Below are positions 17,855 through 25,120 of a DNA stretch of 64,000 nucleotides, piece by piece. A program made the position numbers and the translations under genes. Positions within the stretch are counted from its first letter, which is position 1. Each line of letters starts with the position of its first letter. This DNA is from Halostella litorea. Lineage in GTDB: Archaea; Halobacteriota; Halobacteria; Halobacteriales; Natronoarchaeaceae. A model generated the notes under the pieces. It was not told the origin of the DNA. It searched no databases and saw only the letters and a list, made by a program, of their open reading frames with translations. The stretch is from assembly GCF_004785955.1 (NCBI RefSeq), contig NZ_ML214300.1, positions 361,223 to 425,222 on the forward strand. Reading direction: 5' to 3'.

Positions 17855-18609
17855 GGCTCGTACTCCCACGCCTCCAGCGCCTGGCGCACGAGGTCCGCCT
17901 CGCGGTCGCGGAACAGTTCGTCGCTGCCGCCGTGGTCGCCGAACTCCCAGTCCCGGACGACCGCGACGGGTTTGCCGCCGTCGCCCTCGCCGGTGACGAG
18001 GTTGGCCGCCGCGGCCAGTTCGTCGACGACCGACTCGACGGTGGCCTCCAGTTCGTGGCCGTCGCGGTCGGTCTCGCCGCGCCAGTCGCGGCTGGCCGGC
18101 ATCCCGGCGTAGCCGACGGCGACGCCGCGCTGCCCGTGACGGAACGGCCGCCCGCTGGTGTCGGTGACGACGACCGCGGCGTCGGCCGAGAGGTTCGCCC
18201 GGATCCGCTCGGCGCTCGCGTCGGGGTCCTCGGGGAGCAAGAGCAGGTCCGCGTCGGGCACGTTCGACCGGTCGATCCCCGCGTTGACGCCGACGTGGCC
18301 GAAGCGCGTCTTCGCGAGCAGGAACGGGGCCTCCGTGAGCAGCGCCTCGCTCTCCTCGATGACGGCCTGTGCGAAGCGCGGGTCCTTCTCCTCGCCGGTG
18401 ATCGACGCCAGGCGCTCGGCGATAGCCTCGGCGCGGTCGCCGGCCGGGAACGCCGACAGGTCGGCGGCCCGGCCCTCCGCCTTCGAGACGACGGTGCTTG
18501 CGACCACGACCACGTCGTCGTCCCGGACGTCCATCCGGTCCTCGATCAGCGCGGCGAGGTCGTCGCCCCGCCGCACCTCCGGGAGTCCCGGGACAGCGAA
18601 CACTTCCAT
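17851..18609 (-). CDS. cofE: Coenzyme F420-0:L-glutamate ligase
   Basis: 252 residues. It adds glutamates to F420-0 in a GTP-dependent step. Recognisable blocks: N-terminal VFAVPGLPEVRRGDDLAALI, VVASTVVSKAEGR, GVNAGIDRSNVPDADLLLLPEDPD, VVVTDTSGRPFRHGQRGVAVGYAG, and the dimerisation region with DELAAAANLVTGEG. Length is typical for the stand-alone archaeal CofE. It sits upstream of and overlaps the mer-like gene, forming a two-gene F420 synthesis/use unit. Confidence 0.95.
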   Translation of the reverse strand: MEVFAVPGLPEVRRGDDLAALIEDRMDVRDDDVVVVASTVVSKAEGRAADLSAFPAGDRAEAIAERLASITGEEKDPRFAQAVIEESEALLTEAPFLLAKTRFGHVGVNAGIDRSNVPDADLLLLPEDPDASAERIRANLSADAAVVVTDTSGRPFRHGQRGVAVGYAGMPASRDWRGETDRDGHELEATVESVVDELAAAANLVTGEGDGGKPVAVVRDWEFGDHGGSDELFRDREADLVRQALEAWEYEP

Positions 18610-18711
18610 GGCGGTGCCTCGGCCCGTCGCGGTAAAAAGCGCGCGGATGCTGGCAGGTACCCCCGGCGTCGGCGACGGCGCGCGGCGGGAGGAGCGGCGA
18701 ACGCCCCCGCG

Positions 18712-19233
18712 TCAGGGGCGGCGCACGGTCGCGTCCACCTCGCCGTCGTCGACCGCGACGGTCAGCATCGTCGCCTCGCTCGCCGGGTCGGCACCCGTCG
18801 CGCTGCCGGGGTTGAGCAGGCGGACCGTCCGCCCGTTCGCCTCGACGCGCTCGTCCATGACCCGGTGGGTGTGCCCCGCGACCCCGACCACCGGCGGCGC
18901 GGCCGCCGCGCTCTCGGCCTCGTCGGCGACGATGCCGGCGACGCGCTCGCGGTAGTTCCGCACCGCCCCGGTACCGTGGACGACGACGAACGTCGCGCCG
19001 CCGAGTTCGACGGTCGCAACGTCCGGCAGGTCGAGGGTGACCGGGTCCATGTTCCCGGCGACGGCGGTGAGGTCGGCCGCCAGGGCCGCCACCTCGTCGT
19101 ACGCCTCCGCCGAGTCGAAGTCGCCCGCGTGGACGACGTGGTCGGCCGCCCCCATCCGCTCGCGGACCCACTCCGGGATCGTATCGGCCCGCGTCGGCAC
19201 GTGCGTGTCGCTGACGACGGCTACTTCGGGCAT
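18712..19233 (-). CDS. YfcE/MJ0936-type metallophosphoesterase
   Basis: 173 residues with the calcineurin-like metal-binding motifs: SDTHV (residues 8-12), HAGDFDS, GNMD, VVHG, and GHTHRVMD. This is the small phosphodiesterase family typified by YfcE and MJ0936, with broad activity on phosphodiesters in vitro and no settled physiological substrate. It lies about 100 bp upstream of cofE on the same strand and is divergent from the Nudix-eIF2B-like gene, with 58 bp between starts. Confidence 0.93.
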   Translation of the reverse strand: MPEVAVVSDTHVPTRADTIPEWVRERMGAADHVVHAGDFDSAEAYDEVAALAADLTAVAGNMDPVTLDLPDVATVELGGATFVVVHGTGAVRNYRERVAGIVADEAESAAAAPPVVGVAGHTHRVMDERVEANGRTVRLLNPGSATGADPASEATMLTVAVDDGEVDATVRRP

Positions 19234-19291
19234 GTTCGCACTTCGGCCCGAACCCCGAAAGAAGTTCCCGGTGGCGCGAGTACGCCGGCGT

Positions 19292-20533
19292 ATGCCCGAC
19301 GCGTTCGCGTGTTTCCTCCGGAACGACGGCGAGGTACTGCTGTGTCGACGCGGCGACGACCCCGAGACCGGTGACGGGCCGACCGCGGAGTCCGCCGAGT
19401 GGGACGTGCCGCGCGCGCCGGCCGGCGACGACCCGGAAGCGGTGGCCACCGCCCTCGCGGAGCGCGCCGCGGGCGACGCGACGCTCGTGCGGAGCGGCCG
19501 TGCCGTCGACGCCGGGGGCGAGTCGGTCCGCCCCTTCCTGTTCGACTGCGCGGACCGGTCGGTCGACTCGGCGGCGCTCCCCGGCGACCCCGCGGAGACG
19601 GCGTGGGCGACGCCGACGGAACTGCTCCGGCGCGACGCCGGGCCGGGCGCGTGGCGGGCGTACGAGGTCGTCGCGCCGACGGTGCGCTCGGTCGCGGCGG
19701 ACGACGAACACGGGTCGGCGTACCTCTCGGTGCGTGCGCTGGAGGTCCTGCGCGACCGCGCCGCCGTGGTCGCCGACGAGGGCGCGGCCGACGACGCCGA
19801 ACTCCGGGACCTGGCGGCCCGCCTGCGCCGCGCCCGGCCGAGCATGGCCGCGCTCCACAACCGCGTCAACCGCGCCGTCGCCGAGGCCGACGGGACGCCG
19901 GCCGGCGTCGAGGCCAGCGCCGACGGCGGTATCGACCGCGCCATCCGGGCCGACGAGGGGGCCGCGAGCGCCGCCGCCGACCGCGTCCGCGGCGAGCACG
20001 CGCTGACGCTCTCCCGCTCGGGCACCGTCCTCGCGGCGCTGCGCGAGGGGCCGCCCGCCGCGCTGTTCGTCGCGGAGTCCCGCCCCGGGAACGAGGGCGT
20101 CGGCGTCGCCGAGACGCTGGCCGACGGGACGAGCGTGACGCTCCACACGGACGCCGCGGCCGCGCACGTGCTGGCGACGGCGGACGTCGACGCCGTCCTC
20201 GTCGGCGCGGACACCGTCCTGCCCGACGGAAGCGTCGTGAACAAGACCGGCACCCGCGCCGTCGCGCTCGCCGCGGCGCGGGAGGGCGTCCCGCTGTACG
20301 CCGCCGCCGCCAGCGACAAGGTAGCGACCGACGAGGAGGTGCCCCTGGAGTCGGGCGACCGCGCGGCGGTGTACGACGGCGACGCGCCGGTCGACGTGCG
20401 CAACCCCACGTTCGACGTGACGCCGCCGGACCTGGTCGAGGCCGTCGTCACCGAGCGCGGCGCGCTGTCGCCCGACGACGTGGCCGACGTCGCCGAGGAA
20501 CTGCGGGAACTGGCCGAGCGCGCGGACGAGTAA
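19292..20533 (+). CDS. Fusion of degenerate Nudix domain with eIF2B alpha/beta/delta-like domain
   Basis: 413 residues. Residues 1-130 resemble a Nudix fold (FACFLRNDGEVLLCRRG, EWDVPRAPAGDDP), but the catalytic Nudix box REUXEE is not retained: the equivalent helix reads ALAERAAGD. From about 150 to the end is an eIF2B/ribose-1,5-bisphosphate isomerase-like domain: VFVAESRPGNEG-like text, VLVGADTVLPDGSVVNKTGT, and VPLYAAAASDKV. The conserved NK.GT loop of that superfamily is present. Whether it acts on eIF2, on a sugar phosphate or on a nucleotide-derived ligand cannot be decided from the sequence. The fusion occurs in other haloarchaea as far as I recall. Confidence 0.85.
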   Translation: MPDAFACFLRNDGEVLLCRRGDDPETGDGPTAESAEWDVPRAPAGDDPEAVATALAERAAGDATLVRSGRAVDAGGESVRPFLFDCADRSVDSAALPGDPAETAWATPTELLRRDAGPGAWRAYEVVAPTVRSVAADDEHGSAYLSVRALEVLRDRAAVVADEGAADDAELRDLAARLRRARPSMAALHNRVNRAVAEADGTPAGVEASADGGIDRAIRADEGAASAAADRVRGEHALTLSRSGTVLAALREGPPAALFVAESRPGNEGVGVAETLADGTSVTLHTDAAAAHVLATADVDAVLVGADTVLPDGSVVNKTGTRAVALAAAREGVPLYAAAASDKVATDEEVPLESGDRAAVYDGDAPVDVRNPTFDVTPPDLVEAVVTERGALSPDDVADVAEELRELAERADE

Positions 20534-20648
20534 CCCGCAGACGCTCCAGTACGCGGGCATTTTCGCGGCGTAGCGGCGACTTTCCGCGTCCTTGCTGCCT
20601 GACCACCCCGCCAGCGACGCATTCCTCTCCGATCGCTTATACGAAACC

Positions 20649-20683
20649 TTATATTAGCACAGTCTAATATTAGCACGAGCTAA
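20649..20683 (+). promoter_or_regulatory. arsR promoter with overlapping operator repeats
   Basis: A TATA-like TTATATTA at 20649-20656 lies about 30 nt before the arsR ATG (20685). The same stretch holds a direct repeat ATATTAGCAC (20651-20660 and 20667-20676, 16 bp apart), and the second copy is part of a perfect inverted repeat TTAGC-N4-GCTAA (20670-20683) next to the start codon. This fits an ArsR-type repressor that blocks the TATA box and the transcription start. The operator role is inferred from position. Confidence 0.7.
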
Positions 20684-20684
20684 A

Positions 20685-21068
20685 ATGACGCAACAGCGAT
20701 CCGAGGGCCGGGCGGCCGAGGGACAGGACCAGCAGTCCGCGGGCTGCTGTTCGGGGCCGCACGCGCACTCCCTCCCCGAGTCGGCGGTGGCCGCCGACGT
20801 GGACGTGCTCGCGACGCTCGGGAACGACACGCGGTACGAGGCGCTCCGGGTCATCGCCGAGGGCGACGACGACGGCGTCTGCGTCTGCGAGATAGAGCCC
20901 GCGCTCGGCGTCAGCCAGGGCGCGGTGAGCCAGGCGCTCTCGCGGCTGTTCAGCGCCGGGCTGGTCGAGCGGCGAAAGGAGGGGCGCTGGCGGTACTACA
21001 CGCCGACGCCCCGGGCGGAGCGCCTGCTCCGCGTCCTCGACGACACGAGGTCGGTCGATGATGAGTGA
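20685..21068 (+). CDS. arsR: ArsR-family metalloregulatory repressor
   Basis: 127 residues. Winged-helix domain with the ArsR recognition helix (GVSQGAVSQALSRLFSAGLV), a wing (KEGRWRYYTP), and a metal-sensing C66-V-C68 motif in the alpha-3 region (GVCVCEIE), like the ELCVCDL of arsenic sensors. The N-terminal extension carries a second possible metal site, C21-C22 with H26 and H28. It probably represses its own operon until As(III) binds. The stop overlaps the arsM start by 8-11 nt. Confidence 0.93.
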   Translation: MTQQRSEGRAAEGQDQQSAGCCSGPHAHSLPESAVAADVDVLATLGNDTRYEALRVIAEGDDDGVCVCEIEPALGVSQGAVSQALSRLFSAGLVERRKEGRWRYYTPTPRAERLLRVLDDTRSVDDE

Positions 21069-21906
21069 CGGCGGTTCCGCCGACGCGGGCGGCGACGGCC
21101 TCTCCGCCGCGGAGCAGCGGTCGGCCGTCCGCGAGCGCTACGCCAGCATCGCCGAAGAGGGGTCGACGTGTTGCGGCGACGGAGCGGCGTCGACCGGCGG
21201 CGGGGGTGACGACGGCCCGCGCGACGCCGCCGCGCGGTCGCGCGCGGTGGGCTACGGGGCCGACGACGTCGACGCCGTCGACGGGGACGCGAATCTGGGC
21301 CTCGGCTGTGGCAACCCGACCGCTATCGCCGGCCTCGAGGCGGGCGAGACCGTCCTCGACCTCGGCTCCGGCGGGGGGTTCGACTGCTTCCTCGCGGCCC
21401 GGGAGGTCGGCGAGGACGGCCGCGTCGTCGGCGTCGACATGACCCCCGAGATGGTCGAGACGGCCCGCGAGAACGTCGCCGAAAACGACGCCGGCAACGT
21501 CGAGTTCAGGCTCGGCGAGATCGAACACCTCCCGGTCGCCGACGGGAGCGTCGACGTGATCCTCTCGAACTGCGTGATCAACCTCTCGCCGGACAAGCCG
21601 CAGGTGTTCCGCGAGGCGTACCGCGTGCTCCGACCGGGCGGCCGCCTGGCCGTCTCGGACGTCGTCATGACCGCCGACGTCCCGGCCGACCTGCGCGACG
21701 ACCCGACGTCGGTCGCCGCCTGCGTCGCCGGCGCGGCGACGGTGCCGGAACTGGAGGCGATGCTCGCCGACGCCGGCTTCGCCGACGTGGCCGTCGAGCC
21801 GAAGGCCGAGAGCGAGGCGTTCGTCCGCGAATGGGACCCCGACCGCGACCTGAGCGAGTACGTCGCGTCGGCGCGAATAGCCGCGGAGAAACCAGCAGAC
21901 GACTGA
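21058..21906 (+). CDS. arsM: Arsenite S-adenosylmethionine methyltransferase
   Basis: 282 residues (two adjacent ATGs at 21058 and 21061). SAM-binding motif VLDLGSGGGFDCFLAA and VVGVDMTPEMV, then SNCVINLSPDKPQVFREAYRVL and the arsenic-binding cysteines typical of ArsM: an N-terminal CC (about 38-39), LGCGNP, SNC and AACVAGA. The enzyme methylates As(III) to mono-, di- and trimethyl arsenicals, with release as volatile or oxidised products. It is co-transcribed with arsR. There is no arsenite pump (ArsB, Acr3) or arsenate reductase in the window, so methylation appears to be the local detoxification route. Confidence 0.95.
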   Translation: MMSDGGSADAGGDGLSAAEQRSAVRERYASIAEEGSTCCGDGAASTGGGGDDGPRDAAARSRAVGYGADDVDAVDGDANLGLGCGNPTAIAGLEAGETVLDLGSGGGFDCFLAAREVGEDGRVVGVDMTPEMVETARENVAENDAGNVEFRLGEIEHLPVADGSVDVILSNCVINLSPDKPQVFREAYRVLRPGGRLAVSDVVMTADVPADLRDDPTSVAACVAGAATVPELEAMLADAGFADVAVEPKAESEAFVREWDPDRDLSEYVASARIAAEKPADD

Positions 21907-21914
21907 ACCCCACC

Positions 21915-22205
21915 ATGTTTCGACCACCACTCGACCCCCGAGACCGTCCGCTCGTAGAACAACCGACCTGGCGGGACGTCGCCGGCAGCTATGGCCTGAT
22001 CGCCGCGGTGCCGTTCCTGCTCTGGTTCGGTGCCAACCCGTTGGCCGGAACGGCCCTGCTGGCCGCGCTCGTCGGCGCGGCCGCCGTCGTGCGGAGCGCC
22101 CACAGGCTGGTCCGGTGCCTCCGGAACTGCCGGCGGATCGCCTTCGACGTGGGCGACACGGCGCGGATCACGATCCGGCGACCCCCCGCCGACGAGACCT
22201 GCTGA
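21915..22205 (+). CDS. Small membrane protein within the arsenic cassette
   Basis: 96 residues between arsM and the acetyltransferase, with 8 bp and 6 bp spacings, so clearly in the same operon. Two hydrophobic segments (about 27-42 and 46-62) flank short loops; the C-terminal half has a Cys-rich basic stretch (RLVRCLRNCRRIAF) and ends in Cys. The cysteines could bind As(III) at the membrane face, but that is speculation. No family recognised. Confidence 0.7.
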   Translation: MFRPPLDPRDRPLVEQPTWRDVAGSYGLIAAVPFLLWFGANPLAGTALLAALVGAAAVVRSAHRLVRCLRNCRRIAFDVGDTARITIRRPPADETC

Positions 22206-22211
22206 CCGACG

Positions 22212-22655
22212 ATGACCGACCCATCGATCACGCTCCGGGACGCCGACGGGGACGACCTCGCGCGCGTCGAATCCCTGCTGGCGGCGAACGGGCTCCCGAG
22301 CGGGGACGTGCGGACGAAGCCGGAGTGTTTCCACGTCGCCCGCGCCGACGGCGCGCTCGTCGGCGTCGGCGGCGTCGAAGTCCACGGCTCGAACGGGCTC
22401 CTCCGGTCGGTCGTCGTCCCGGAGCCCCACCGCGGGCAGGGGTACGGTCGGGCGCTGTGCGACGCGCTGGAGGCGCGGGCGCGCGACGCCGGGGTCGGGA
22501 CGCTGTTCCTGCTGACGACGACCGCGGCCGACTTCTTCCGCCGGCGGGGCTACGAGGCGGTCGACCGGGACGGCGTCCCACCGGCCATCGCGGGGACGAC
22601 CGAGTTCGCGGACCTGTGCCCCAACGCCGCGACCTGCATGCGGAAGCGGCTGTGA
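22212..22655 (+). CDS. arsN2: Arsenic-operon GNAT N-acetyltransferase (ArsN2-like)
   Basis: 147 residues with the GNAT fold: acetyl-CoA loop PEPHRGQGYGRALCDAL and a C-terminal FRRRGYEAVDR. The ending, with EFADLCPNAATCMRKRL, is characteristic of the ArsN2 group found in arsenic operons. ArsN-type enzymes acetylate organoarsenicals such as arsinothricin, although the substrate of ArsN2 itself is not well established. It is the last gene of the cassette; a hairpin-forming inverted repeat follows the stop. Confidence 0.83.
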   Translation: MTDPSITLRDADGDDLARVESLLAANGLPSGDVRTKPECFHVARADGALVGVGGVEVHGSNGLLRSVVVPEPHRGQGYGRALCDALEARARDAGVGTLFLLTTTAADFFRRRGYEAVDRDGVPPAIAGTTEFADLCPNAATCMRKRL

Positions 22656-22686
22656 CGGAGGGCAGCCCGCCGACCCACCGCCGCCG

Positions 22687-22722
22687 CGGTTGCGGACGCT
22701 TTTGTACCTGCACCCGCAACCG
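22687..22722. terminator. Inverted repeat after the arsenic cassette
   Basis: CGGTTGCGG at 22687-22695 is perfectly complementary to CCGCAACCG at 22714-22722, with an 18-nt loop containing TTTT. It lies 31 bp after the arsN2 stop and could terminate the operon or act on the downstream transcription unit. The T-tract is inside the loop, so a classical terminator shape is not present. Confidence 0.4.
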
Positions 22723-22871
22723 TCGCCCGGTGGCGATGAAGACAGTTACCCCCTCCGAGCCCCTTGTGACGAGGCCTTCACCCGAGCCACCGTCCGACGC
22801 GTAGCGACCGTTTCTCGGCAGCGTCGCCCTTCGGCGCAAGATTGAACCCCGATATCCGCGAATGGGTGGCC

Positions 22872-23801
22872 ATGCAACTCCGTCGCCTCGGAATCGACGA
22901 CTCCGTCAGCGTCATCTTCCCGCCGGACAGGCTCGCCGCCGAACTGTCGGACGTGGGCGTCGAGGTCACCGTCGGCGAGGACCCCGGCGACCTCGCGGAA
23001 TGCGACGCCGTCGTCACGTTCGCCCACCGCGGCGACTACCTCGAAACCGCCGACTGGGTCCACTCGATACAGGCCGGCTACGACCGCTTCCCGCTTGCGG
23101 AGTTCGAGGCGCGGGACGTCGCGCTGACCAACAGCACGGGCGTCCACTACGACAGCGTCGGCGAGACGGTGGCGAGCTACGTGCTCGCGTTCGCCCGCCG
23201 GCTGCACGACGCCGTCGCCGCCCAGCAGCGCCGGGCGTGGGACCGCCCCGAGTGGCACGAACCGTTCACCGTCGCCGGCGAGTCGATATGCGTCGTCGGC
23301 CTCGGCGCGCTGGGCCGGGGCATCGCCGACCGCGCGGCCGGCCTCGGGATGGACGTGACCGGCGTCAAGCGAACGCCCGAGGACGTGCCGGGCGTCGGCG
23401 AGGTGTACCCCAGCGACGAGTACCGGGACGCCATCGCGGACGCCCGCTTCGTCGCGCTCGCGGTGCCGCTGACCGACGAGACCGAGGGGATGATCGGCGA
23501 GGCGGAACTCGACGCGATGCGCGACGACGCGTACCTCCTGAACGTCGCCCGCGGCGACGTGGTCGACCAGGACGCGCTGGTCGCCGCGCTGGAGGCCGAC
23601 CGGATCGCGGGCGCGGCGCTCGACGTGTTCGAGGAGGAGCCCCTGCCCGAGAACTCGCCGCTGTGGGGGATGGACGAGGTGATCGTCACGCCCCACACCG
23701 CGGGGGCGACGCGGGACTACGCGGGCAACGTGGCCGAACTGGTCCGGGAGAACGCCGGCCGGATCGCCGACGGCGAGGAGCTACACAACCGCGTCGTCTG
23801 A
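22872..23801 (+). CDS. D-2-hydroxyacid dehydrogenase (NAD-dependent)
   Basis: 309 residues. Rossmann motif CVVGLGALGRGIADRAAGLG, catalytic Arg in LNVARGDVVD, Glu in LDVFEEEPLPE and His in VTPHTAG: the full Arg-Glu-His set of D-2-hydroxyacid dehydrogenases. The ATG at 22872 is preferred over the upstream TTG of the same frame. Substrate specificity (glyoxylate, hydroxypyruvate, branched 2-oxoacids) cannot be read from the sequence. It is convergent with the nucleoside hydrolase gene, 33 bp apart. Confidence 0.92.
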   Translation: MQLRRLGIDDSVSVIFPPDRLAAELSDVGVEVTVGEDPGDLAECDAVVTFAHRGDYLETADWVHSIQAGYDRFPLAEFEARDVALTNSTGVHYDSVGETVASYVLAFARRLHDAVAAQQRRAWDRPEWHEPFTVAGESICVVGLGALGRGIADRAAGLGMDVTGVKRTPEDVPGVGEVYPSDEYRDAIADARFVALAVPLTDETEGMIGEAELDAMRDDAYLLNVARGDVVDQDALVAALEADRIAGAALDVFEEEPLPENSPLWGMDEVIVTPHTAGATRDYAGNVAELVRENAGRIADGEELHNRVV

Positions 23802-23834
23802 GCCGCCGGGGCCGGCGAGCGACCCGCTCGGCGC

Positions 23835-24749
23835 TCAGAGCGACTCGACGAGGTCGGAGACGACTTCGCGGTACGCCTCGACGTCTACCGCGGTCGCCAC
23901 GGCGGCGTTCGGCGGCTCCTTGTTCTCGGCCTCGTCGCGGGTGTCGGCGATGGTCGCGCCGCGGCTCGGCCCGTGGGACGTGTCGACCGCCAGCGGGAGG
24001 TCCTCGAACTCCAGCACGTCGCCGATCATGTGCGCGCCGACGACGGCGTCGGGCACGGAGTAGCCGCCGTCGTGTTTGAGCTTGTCCGGGTAATTGCACC
24101 ACTCGCCGACGGTCGCCAGCGGCTCGGCGGATGAACGCCACCGCTCGACCGTCTCCTCCCGGATGATCGCCGGCTCCGTGACGCCGAGGCCGACCATCTT
24201 CGGGGTCGCGTCCTGCACGACCCGGCTGGCCGCAATGGGGTCGGCGAGCGCGTTGAACTCCGCGGCGGGCGTCGCGTTGCCGCTGGTCAGCGCCGCGCCG
24301 CCCATGAAGTAGAGGTCGCCGACCCGGTCGGCGAAGGTCGGGTCCCGGGCCAGCGCCACCGCGACGTTCGTCAGCGGCCCGACGGCGGCGACAGTGAGAT
24401 CCTCGCCGTACTCGCGTGCGGTCTCCAGCATGAAGTCCGAGGCCTCCGCCTCCACCGGTTCCGCGCTCGGCTCCGGGAGGTCGCCGCGGATGCCGTCCGG
24501 CCCGTGGACCCACTCCGCGTCCTCGTGTTCGTCGACGAGCGGCCGGTGTGCGCCCCGCGCGACCGGCACGTCCGTCCGGTCCAGGAACTCCAGTATCGAG
24601 AGGGCGTTGTGCGTGGTCTTCCCGACTGTCGCGTTGCCGGCGACGGTGGTGATCCCCACCACGTCCCAGTCGTCGGCTTCGAGCAGCATCGCCAGCAGGA
24701 GAGCGTCGTCCGTCCCCGGATCGACGTCCAGCAGAACTTTCTGCGCCAT
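23835..24749 (-). CDS. Inosine-uridine-preferring nucleoside hydrolase family protein
   Basis: 304 residues with the calcium-binding signature DVDPGTDDALLLAML (residues 8-22), GNATVGKTTHNAL, GPLTNVAVAL, MGG, FNALADPIAA and a C-terminal VDTSHGPSRG that resembles the catalytic His/Asp region. The family cleaves the N-glycosidic bond of nucleosides to free base and ribose for salvage. Exact base preference is unknown. It is the only purine/pyrimidine gene in this part of the window; a phosphoribosyltransferase and MTAP lie at 43-44 kb. Confidence 0.93.
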   Translation of the reverse strand: MAQKVLLDVDPGTDDALLLAMLLEADDWDVVGITTVAGNATVGKTTHNALSILEFLDRTDVPVARGAHRPLVDEHEDAEWVHGPDGIRGDLPEPSAEPVEAEASDFMLETAREYGEDLTVAAVGPLTNVAVALARDPTFADRVGDLYFMGGAALTSGNATPAAEFNALADPIAASRVVQDATPKMVGLGVTEPAIIREETVERWRSSAEPLATVGEWCNYPDKLKHDGGYSVPDAVVGAHMIGDVLEFEDLPLAVDTSHGPSRGATIADTRDEAENKEPPNAAVATAVDVEAYREVVSDLVESL

Positions 24750-24873
24750 TCTTCCCTCTTCTACGGTGTGTCAGTTAAAACGCCCGGCCGGACACAGCCG
24801 AAACGGCGGTCCGCCGCCTCGACGGGCGGCCGACCGGTAGCTATTTTTCCAGCTCGTACCACATGAAACCCGG

Positions 24874-25047
24874 ATGAGCGACGCTGCCCTGCGAACGCGC
24901 CTCGACGCCGCCCTCGTGTTGCTGGCCGTGAACTGCGCCCTCCTGGTCGGGATCGGGCTCCGGTACGCCACCGAGACCACGGTCGGCGTCGTGGTGCTCG
25001 CGGCGCTCCTCGGCTACGGGTTCCTGACCGGCGACGGCGAAGAGTGA
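24874..25047 (+). CDS. 57-residue two-helix membrane protein
   Basis: Reading frame MSDAALRTRLDAALVLLAVN..., 57 residues, with two hydrophobic segments (about 13-28 and 34-49) and an acidic end (GDGEE). A T-rich TATA-like CTATTTTT at 24841-24848 lies about 28 nt upstream, so a leaderless start at 24874 is plausible; an earlier ATG at 24863 hits a stop within four codons. It fits an otherwise empty gap, and codon use looks like that of neighbouring genes. No family recognised. Confidence 0.55.
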   Translation: MSDAALRTRLDAALVLLAVNCALLVGIGLRYATETTVGVVVLAALLGYGFLTGDGEE

Positions 25048-25120
25048 GGACTGTTACCGCCGGCTAGCGCGATGTCAACGGGCCGAACGAGCCAGTCGGA
25101 AGCCGACTCGCGGAGAACGG

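Noticed and set aside
16874-20560. 1228-residue minus-strand frame covering mer to the Nudix-eIF2B gene
   Set aside because: Only the last part is the mer-like protein; the rest is antisense or out of frame to cofE, the phosphoesterase and the fusion gene.
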